Below, one piece after another: positions 56,777 through 64,000 of a DNA stretch of 64,000 nucleotides. Source of the stretch: Leifsonia xyli (GTDB taxonomy: Bacteria > Actinomycetota > Actinomycetes > Actinomycetales > Microbacteriaceae); assembly GCA_003243275.1 (NCBI GenBank), contig QFQR01000002.1, positions 434,001-498,000 on the forward strand, given 5' to 3'. Position numbers and translations under genes: made by a program. Position 1 is the first letter of the stretch. The number at the start of each line of letters is the position of its first letter. The notes under the pieces were generated by a model, which worked only from the letters and a program-made list of their open reading frames with translations, made no database searches and was not told where the DNA came from.

Positions 56777-57841
56777 TCAGAGTGTTGCGGTGTGTTGCGG
56801 CGCTGGCGCTGGCGCGGATGCGGGCACAGGCGCGAGGCGCTGCCGCACCCGGTGCGGGTCGGAGCGGGCGAGCGCGGTGTCGAGCAGCAGCTCGACGAGC
56901 CGCGGGTAGCCGATGCCCGCGGCGGCCGCCATCCGGGGCACCTGCGAACGTGAGGTGAACCCGGGGAAGGTGTTGATCTCGTTGAGCAGCAGTCCGTGCT
57001 CGGTCGCGAAGAAGTCGACACGCGCGAGTCCGCTCGCGCCCACGGCGCGGAACATCGCGAGGGCCGCGCGCTCGAGCTCGGCACCGAGCGCCGCATCGAC
57101 GGGCGCCGGGATGCGGAACTCCGGCTCGCGGGCGTACTTCGCCTCCGCGTCGAAGATCGCCCCCGCCGGCACCACGATCTCGAGCGGCGGCAGGCATTCG
57201 AGGCGGCCGTCGGGATGCTCGATCACCCCCACGTCGAGCTCGCGTCCGGGCACGAAGGCCTCGACGACCACCTCGGGTCCGAAGGCGAACGCTGCCTCGA
57301 TCGCGGCTTCGAGGGCGGCGCGCTCGGTGACGACGGTGACCCCGTGGCTCGAGCCCGCGCGGTCGGGCTTGACCACGAGCGGCAGCTCGAGCGCATCGAG
57401 TCGCGGGTCGTCCGCCTCCCGCACGAGCAGCCCGGGCGCCGTCGCGACCCCCGCATCCGCCGCGAGCAGCTTGGTGACGTGCTTGCCCATCGCGAGCGCC
57501 CCCGCGGCGACCCCGGAGCCCACATAGGGAACCCCCACGAGATCGAGCAGCGCGGCGAGGGTGCCGTCTTCGCCGCGCGGGCCGTGCAGGGCGGCGACCG
57601 CCGCATCCGCGCGCTCGAGCAGGGCGACCGCGCCCGCGAGATCGCCCGCCAGATCGCTGCCGTCTGGCAGCGCCCACGAGCCGTCGACGCGGATGGTGAG
57701 GCGCACGACGTCGAAACGGTCCGGGTCGAGCGCGGCCGCGATCGCGGCGGCGGAGGCGAGCGAGACCTCGTGCTCGCTCGAGGTGCCGCCGCCGATCACG
57801 ACGACGCGGATGCGGCGGGTGACCTCGGCTGCCCCGCTCAC
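56777..57841 (-). CDS. ddl: D-alanine--D-alanine ligase
   Basis: 354 aa from GTG 57841, overlapping the alanine racemase stop (GTGA). Joins two D-Ala for peptidoglycan. VVIGGGTSSEHEVSLASA is the N-terminal serine/glutamate motif; ALHGPRGEDGTLAALLD, LVVKPDRAGSSHGVTVV and LNEINTFPGFTSRSQVP are ATP-grasp and substrate sites. A C-terminal Ala/Pro-rich tail extends beyond the usual end. Co-translation with alr fits the pathway. Confidence 0.95.
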   Translation of the reverse strand: MSGAAEVTRRIRVVVIGGGTSSEHEVSLASAAAIAAALDPDRFDVVRLTIRVDGSWALPDGSDLAGDLAGAVALLERADAAVAALHGPRGEDGTLAALLDLVGVPYVGSGVAAGALAMGKHVTKLLAADAGVATAPGLLVREADDPRLDALELPLVVKPDRAGSSHGVTVVTERAALEAAIEAAFAFGPEVVVEAFVPGRELDVGVIEHPDGRLECLPPLEIVVPAGAIFDAEAKYAREPEFRIPAPVDAALGAELERAALAMFRAVGASGLARVDFFATEHGLLLNEINTFPGFTSRSQVPRMAAAAGIGYPRLVELLLDTALARSDPHRVRQRLAPVPASAPAPAPQHTATL

Positions 57842-58935
57842 GCAGCCTCCTCCACCCGCACCCGGTGGCCGATCCGGGTGACCAGCTCGTGCTCGATCGT
57901 GCCCGCCCAGCCCGCCCAGTCGCGCAGGGTCGGCTCGCCCGCGTCTCCCGGTCCGAAGAGCACCACCTCGTCGCCGGTCTGCACCCCGAGCTCGCCGACG
58001 TCGACCACCAGCTGATCCATCGACACGGCGCCCGCGATCGGCACGCGGCGTCCGCGGACGGCGGCCGAGGCATCCGCCGCGAGACCCCGCGGCACCCCGT
58101 CGGCGTAGCCGAGCGGCAGCAGCGCGAGCCGCGTCGGCCGGTCGGTGAGGTAGCGGGAGCCGTAGCCGACGGCGGTGCCGGCGCGCACATCCCGCACCGT
58201 CGTCACGCGGGCGCTCAGCGTCATCGCGCCCCGCAGCTCCGAACTGTGCGAGGGGTCGATGCCGTAGAGCCCCGCGCCGATGCGCACGAGATCGAAGTGC
58301 GTCGACGGATCCGTGAGCGTCGCCGCGGTCGCCGCGAGGTGCGCATGCCGCGGGGCGAGCCCGCGTCGACGGGCCGTGCGCACGGCCGCGTCGAACAGCA
58401 GCCGCTGCCGCACGGTGAGCGGATGCCCCGGCTCGTCGGCGCGGGCGAGGTGGCTCATGATGCCGACCACGCGGAGGAGTCCGCGGAGCTCGTAGGCACG
58501 CGCGAGCTCGCACAGCGCCCGCCACTCCGAGGCGCTCGCGCCGTCCCGCGCGAGTCCGGTGTCGACGTGCAGGTGCACGGCCGCCGGTGCGCCGACGTGC
58601 GCCGCGGCCTCCGCGATCGCGCCGAGGTGCGCGATGCTCGGCACCGCCAGCTCGACGCGGTGCCGGATGGCGGCCGCGAAGTCGGCATCCACGGGGTTCA
58701 GCCAGCTGAGGATGGGCGCGTCGACCCCCAACCAGCGCAGCGGCAGGGCCTCGTCGATGCTCGTCACCCCGAGTCGCGTCGCACCCGCCTCGAGCGCGCG
58801 CAGGGCCGCGCGCCCGTGCCCGAAGCCGTCGGCCTTGACGACCGCCATGATCTCGGCGGAGGTGGTGGCGGCGATCCGTCGCGTGTTCTCGGCGATGGCG
58901 TCTCCGTCGATGCGGAGGGTGGCGGCAGCGGGCAT
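57838..58935 (-). CDS. alr: alanine racemase
   Basis: 365 aa PLP-dependent fold type III enzyme giving D-alanine for the wall. MAVVKADGFGHG holds the PLP Lys; HLHVDTGLARDGA, RIGAGLYGIDP and YGSRYLTDRPTRLALLPLGYADG carry the phosphate contacts and the catalytic Tyr region. First gene of the row alr-ddl-metY-CoA-binding. Confidence 0.95.
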   Translation of the reverse strand: MPAAATLRIDGDAIAENTRRIAATTSAEIMAVVKADGFGHGRAALRALEAGATRLGVTSIDEALPLRWLGVDAPILSWLNPVDADFAAAIRHRVELAVPSIAHLGAIAEAAAHVGAPAAVHLHVDTGLARDGASASEWRALCELARAYELRGLLRVVGIMSHLARADEPGHPLTVRQRLLFDAAVRTARRRGLAPRHAHLAATAATLTDPSTHFDLVRIGAGLYGIDPSHSSELRGAMTLSARVTTVRDVRAGTAVGYGSRYLTDRPTRLALLPLGYADGVPRGLAADASAAVRGRRVPIAGAVSMDQLVVDVGELGVQTGDEVVLFGPGDAGEPTLRDWAGWAGTIEHELVTRIGHRVRVEEAA

Positions 58936-59009
58936 GCCTTCACGCTAGGAAACGGGGGCGCGCGGGATCGTCACCCGGGAGGATGACCGCCCTCGCGCGG
59001 AGGATGATC

Positions 59010-60698
59010 TCAGACCCAGCTGCGGAACCAGTAGTGCGCCTGCTGGAACCAGACCGGCATCGGAATCCCCGACCACAGGGGCCAGAAGAACGCCGACAGC
59101 GCTACGACCAGCGCGAGGTAGATGCCGACGGTGCGCAGGCCCGCCACGCGTCGGCGTTCCGGGTCGGTGCGCGAACCGGCGACGGCCGCGAGCGCCGCGG
59201 TCAACGCGAGCACCATGAAGGGCTCGAACGCGATCGTGTAGAACTGGAAGACGGTGCGGTCGAGGTACATCAGCCACGGCAGGTAGCCGGCCGCGATACC
59301 CGTCAGGATGAACGCATCCCGCCACACCGGAGCGCCGCGCCGCAGATTCCGCACCACGCGCACCACGAGGAAGCCGAGCGCCGCGGTGCCTCCCCACCAG
59401 ATCAGCGGGTTGGCGATGTCGAGGATCGCGCCCGCCGAGGTGTCGCCGAACTTCTCGTAGTACATGCTCGTGGGGCGCACCAGGAACAGCCAGGTGAGCG
59501 GGTTCGCCTGGTAGTCGTGCGGGGTGTGCAGCCCGACGTTGAAGTTCAGGATGGCGACCTGGTAGTGCCACCAGTTCTGCACGGCCGTCGGCACCCACGA
59601 CAGCGCGCCCGTCCAGGCCTCGCCGCCGCCCTCGATCCAGCGCCGGTAGTAGCCGCCGTCGGTGGCGAACCAGCCCCACCAGCTCGTCACGTAGACCGCG
59701 AGGGCGAGCGGCACGAGCAGCAGGAAGCTCACCGGGCCCTGGCGGATCGCGGCCCCGGTTCCCCACAACTCGACGCCCGCGCGTCGGCGCAGCAGAGCAT
59801 CCGACACCACCGAGTAGATGCCGAACACCGCGAGGAAGAAGAAGCCGTTCCATTTGACGCTCGCCGCGGCACCGAATGCGACGGCGGCCGCGAGCATCCA
59901 GGGTCGCCACCAGAGCACGGGACCCCACGCGGTCGATCTCCCCGCGCCCTCCCGCCGGGTGAGCCACTCGTCGAGGCGGCGTTTCGACCAACCGCGATCT
60001 CGCAGCATGAAGTAGCTGCCCAGCAGGGCGAAGAACGCGATCCCGGTGTCGAGGAGGGCGACCCGGCTCATCACGATCGCGTTGCCGTCGATCGCGATGA
60101 GACCGCCCGCGAGCACCGTGAGCGTGGTCGAGGCGAACAGCGTGCGGGCCACGAGCATCGTGAGGGCGACCAGCAGCACGCCGACGACGGCCATCCCGAT
60201 GCGCCAGCCGAAGGCGTTGTCGGTGCCGAACGCGGCCATGCCTGCCGCGATGATCCACTTGCCGAGCGGCGGATGCACGACGAACGAGCCGTCGGTGAGG
60301 TAGACGTCGGGGTTGCCCGCCTCGAAGGAGTCGTTCGCGGTGTCGGGCCAGCGCGCCTCGTAGCCGAGGTGCGAGAGCGTATAGGCATCTTTCACGTAGT
60401 AGGTCTCGTCGAAGACGATCTTGTGCGGCTCGTCGAGCCCGATGAGCCGGGTCGCGGCGGCGACCGCGAGCACGGCGGCGGGGGCGCCCCACTCCCAGGC
60501 GCGGCGGATGCGGGGGTCGCTCATCCAGCGCTGCCAGGTGTCGTCGAGGCGCGAGCCGATCGGCTCGGGCGGGCGCGGGGCGGGTGCGGGGGTGTGGGCG
60601 TCGGCGTGGGCGGGCACGGGGGTGCTCGCCGCCGCATCCGTCCCGCTCCGGGGGTTCCCACGGACGGCGCGCTCGAACTCGACCGCGCGCTCATCCAT
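59010..60698 (-). CDS. dolichyl-phosphate-mannose--protein mannosyltransferase (PMT, GT39)
   Basis: 562 aa from ATG 60698. It transfers mannose from polyprenyl-phosphate-mannose to Ser/Thr of secreted proteins outside the membrane. A Pro/Ala-rich N-terminal tail of about 60 residues precedes roughly 11 helices. IVFDETYYVKDAYTLS bears the catalytic Asp-Glu, and HPPLGKW is the conserved loop. LLDTGIAFFALLGSYFMLRDR is typical of actinobacterial PMT. Divergent from rsmI, the usual arrangement in Actinobacteria. Confidence 0.92.
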   Translation of the reverse strand: MDERAVEFERAVRGNPRSGTDAAASTPVPAHADAHTPAPAPRPPEPIGSRLDDTWQRWMSDPRIRRAWEWGAPAAVLAVAAATRLIGLDEPHKIVFDETYYVKDAYTLSHLGYEARWPDTANDSFEAGNPDVYLTDGSFVVHPPLGKWIIAAGMAAFGTDNAFGWRIGMAVVGVLLVALTMLVARTLFASTTLTVLAGGLIAIDGNAIVMSRVALLDTGIAFFALLGSYFMLRDRGWSKRRLDEWLTRREGAGRSTAWGPVLWWRPWMLAAAVAFGAAASVKWNGFFFLAVFGIYSVVSDALLRRRAGVELWGTGAAIRQGPVSFLLLVPLALAVYVTSWWGWFATDGGYYRRWIEGGGEAWTGALSWVPTAVQNWWHYQVAILNFNVGLHTPHDYQANPLTWLFLVRPTSMYYEKFGDTSAGAILDIANPLIWWGGTAALGFLVVRVVRNLRRGAPVWRDAFILTGIAAGYLPWLMYLDRTVFQFYTIAFEPFMVLALTAALAAVAGSRTDPERRRVAGLRTVGIYLALVVALSAFFWPLWSGIPMPVWFQQAHYWFRSWV

Positions 60699-60775
60699 GC
60701 GGGAATCGTAGCCGCGCGCGCATCCGCATTCCTGCGCCCCGCCCGCCGCCGGGCCGGGCCGCGCCGCGCATCCCG

Positions 60776-60874
60776 CCCTGTGTCGAAAATGCAGGAGATT
60801 CTGTGCGGGTGCCCCCTGCTGTCGGGGACGGGTCGGCCGACACTCGCGAGAACTCCTGCATTTTCGACACAGGG
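60776..60874. repeat. long palindrome, GTCGAAAATGCAGGAG family, copy 2
   Basis: Perfect 22-bp arms (60776-60797 and 60853-60874) with a 55-nt spacer, the same spacer length as copy 1. The spacer again contains a C-run/G-run inner hairpin near positions 15-30 and GCCGACAC at position 39. It lies in the divergent PMT/rsmI promoter gap and ends 26 bp before rsmI, so it cannot be only a terminator. Confidence 0.92.
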
Positions 60875-60900
60875 GGCGCGGGGCACGGGAGGATGAGGGG

Positions 60901-61707
60901 GTGATCATCCTCGCGGCGACGCCCATCGGCAACCTCGGCGACGCGTCGCGGCGGCTGGTGGAGGCGCTCGAGAACGCGGAGGTCATCGCCGCGGAAGACA
61001 CCCGCACCACCGTGCAGTTGCTTCGCGCGCTCGGCGTCGAGAATCGGCCGCGGCTCCTCGCCCTGCACGAGCACAACGAGACCGCGCGGGCGGCCGAGCT
61101 GGTCGAGCTCGCCCGCGACGGCGACGTGCTGGTGCTCTCGGACGCCGGCATGCCGACCGTCTCCGACCCCGGCTTCCCGCTCGTCGCCGCGGCGGCGGAT
61201 GCGGGGGTCACCGTCACCGCGATCCCCGGCCCGAGCGCCGTGCTGACGGCGCTCGCCGTGTCGGGGTTGCCCACCGACCGCTTCTGCTTCGAGGGCTTCC
61301 TGCCGCGCAAGGGCCGCCGCGCGGCGCTGCGTCCGCTCGCCGCCGAGCAGCGCACGCTCGTCTTCTTCGAGTCGCCGCACCGCATCGCGGATGCGCTCGC
61401 CGACCTGGTCACGGCGTTCGGCCCCGAGCGCCGTGCCGCGGTGTGCCGGGAGCTCACCAAGCTACACGAGGAGGTCGCGCGCGGAACCGTGTCCGCGCTC
61501 GCCGAACGCTTCGCCGACGGCACCAGGGGGGAACTCGTCATCGTGGTGGCGGGAGCCGCGCCGGCCACCGCCTCCTTCGACGACGCGCTGGCGCAGGTGC
61601 GCGCGCTCACGGCATCCGGCGTCCGGCTCAAGGAGGCGACCGCCGAGGTCGCCGAGGCGACGGGCCTCAGCCGCCGCGAGCTCTACGAGGCCGCGCTGCG
61701 CGCCTGA
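60901..61707 (+). CDS. rsmI: 16S rRNA (cytidine(1402)-2'-O)-methyltransferase
   Basis: 268 aa from GTG 60901. SAM-dependent tetrapyrrole-methylase fold. IILAATPIGNLGDASRRL and VIAAEDTRTT are the signature; LSDAGMPTVSDPGFPLV and AIPGPSAVLTALAVSGLPTDRFCFEGFLPRK follow. It methylates C1402 in the decoding centre with RsmH. Upstream of metG and tatD as in other actinobacteria. Confidence 0.95.
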   Translation: MIILAATPIGNLGDASRRLVEALENAEVIAAEDTRTTVQLLRALGVENRPRLLALHEHNETARAAELVELARDGDVLVLSDAGMPTVSDPGFPLVAAAADAGVTVTAIPGPSAVLTALAVSGLPTDRFCFEGFLPRKGRRAALRPLAAEQRTLVFFESPHRIADALADLVTAFGPERRAAVCRELTKLHEEVARGTVSALAERFADGTRGELVIVVAGAAPATASFDDALAQVRALTASGVRLKEATAEVAEATGLSRRELYEAALRA

Positions 61708-61717
61708 GACCCGCCGG

Positions 61718-61777
61718 TGTTGCGGTTTCGGCGCAATGTGGCCCGCGAAACCGCAGCATTGCGCCGAAACCGCAACA
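61718..61777. repeat. long palindrome between rsmI and metG
   Basis: Perfect 21-bp arms (61718-61738, beginning TGTTGCGGTTTCGGCGCAAT; 61757-61777) with an 18-nt spacer that itself repeats CGAAACCGCAG. Unrelated in sequence to the other palindromes. It starts 10 bp after the rsmI stop and 86 bp before metG. Confidence 0.9.
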
Positions 61778-61862
61778 GTCCCGCACCCAGCCGCAGCCGC
61801 GCCCCGCAGCCCGGCGCCCGCGCCGCCGTCACGCGTCGGGGCGCGCAACTAGACTCGAGCCC

Positions 61863-63454
<1,592 letters not shown>

Positions 63455-63458
<4 letters not shown>

Positions 63459-64000
63459 CCGACGCGTTCCTGCGCGCGAGGGAGGCTCCGGACGGGCCGC
63501 CCCGGGACTACCCGCCCCTGCCGGAGGCGCTCGTGGTGCCGGTGTACGACAACCACACCCACCTCGAGATGGCCGATGGTGTCGCCCCGCTCGACTACCG
63601 CGAGCACCTCGACCGCGCATCCGCCGTGGGGGTGAAGGGGGTCGTGCAGGTCGGCACCGACCTCGCGACCTCGCGGTGGAGTGCGGAGGTCGCGGCCGTC
63701 GAGCCGCGCGTGCTCGCGGCTGTCGCCCTGCATCCGAACGACGCCCCCGAGCTGGCCGAGCAGGGACTGCTCGACGAGCACCTCGCGGGCATCGACGAGC
63801 TCGCCTCCCGCCCGCGGGTGCGCGCGATCGGCGAGACGGGTCTCGACTTCTTCCGCACGGAGGGGCAGGCGGGCATCGACGCGCAGTACCGCTCCCTCGA
63901 GGCGCATATCGAGATCGCGAAGGCGCACGGCCTCGCGCTGCAGATCCACGATCGTGACGCGCATCGTGAGGTGGTCGCGACGCTCGACCGGGTGGGCGCC
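63455..64000 (+). CDS. tatD: TatD-family metal-dependent hydrolase, 5' part
   Basis: The first 182 codons, running off the window end. GTG 63455 overlaps the metG stop (GTGA). After a short N-terminal extension, VYDNHTHLE is the first metal motif (HxH), VAAVALHPND the second region, AIGETGLDFF carries the Glu/Asp ligands, and LQIHDRDAH the next His. TatD enzymes are 3'-5' DNases or deacylases; a metG-tatD pair is standard in actinobacteria. Confidence 0.92.

Overview
The window is a high-GC chromosomal segment from an actinobacterium, most likely of the Microbacteriaceae. The signs are dense gene packing with many 4-bp ATGA/GTGA overlaps, frequent GTG starts, the recurrent word GGATGC/GCATCC, a RamB-type regulator beside GTP-dependent PEP carboxykinase, and a Tyr-less ribonucleotide reductase. 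I see no rRNA, tRNA, CRISPR array, integrase or transposase. All product names rest on reading motifs and overall protein resemblance by eye, without any database search.

Layout. 1-10.7 kb: L-rhamnose utilisation. It holds a GH43-like enzyme (cut by the window edge), a GH78 rhamnosidase, an SDR enzyme with a zinc-knuckle tail, rhamnulokinase, a fused rhamnulose-1-phosphate aldolase/dehydrogenase, rhamnose isomerase and a LacI regulator. A 13-bp operator is shared by the rhaI and rhaD promoters. A DHFR-like gene sits between rhaI and rhaD, bracketed by two copies of one palindrome. 10.7-19.9 kb: a ROK-regulated carbohydrate island with a lipoprotein binding protein, a double ATPase, one permease, two Gfo/Idh/MocA dehydrogenases and two TIM-barrel isomerase-type proteins. 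This set matches the oxidation/elimination/hydration/reduction route known for levoglucosan. 20-28.7 kb: central metabolism (RamB-like regulator, pckG, glpX, GntR-lldD), an OhrR-type regulator with a small cysteine protein, and an iron-box-controlled siderophore-interacting protein. 28.7-33.4 kb: assorted redox and hydrolase genes and an MFS carrier. 33.4-37.3 kb: ribonucleotide reductase with two NrdR boxes, a class Ic-type beta subunit, and the redox-cysteine tail of alpha encoded in a different frame from alpha itself. 37.3-47.3 kb: two FMN-barrel proteins, HrpA, an ArsR-SRPBCC pair, a small ABC exporter operon with its own winged-helix regulator, and an aldo/keto reductase.

47.3-51.6 kb is the most novel-looking locus. 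It is a translationally coupled operon: a 111-aa single-TM peptide with a two-cysteine aromatic C-terminus, an ABC ATPase, a small 2-TM protein, a large polytopic protein, an M50-type membrane metalloprotease and an MBL-fold hydrolase. I read it as a candidate peptide (bacteriocin-like) production, export and immunity system without a radical-SAM enzyme. 51.7-64 kb is housekeeping: a DUF255 thioredoxin-like protein, a sulfurtransferase, alr-ddl-metY-CoA-binding, PMT, rsmI, metG and tatD.

A second theme is intergenic palindromes. At least five sequence families of long (about 18-28 bp arm) inverted repeats are present. One family has four copies, one has two copies with identical 55-nt spacers, and one member lies in frame inside hrpA.
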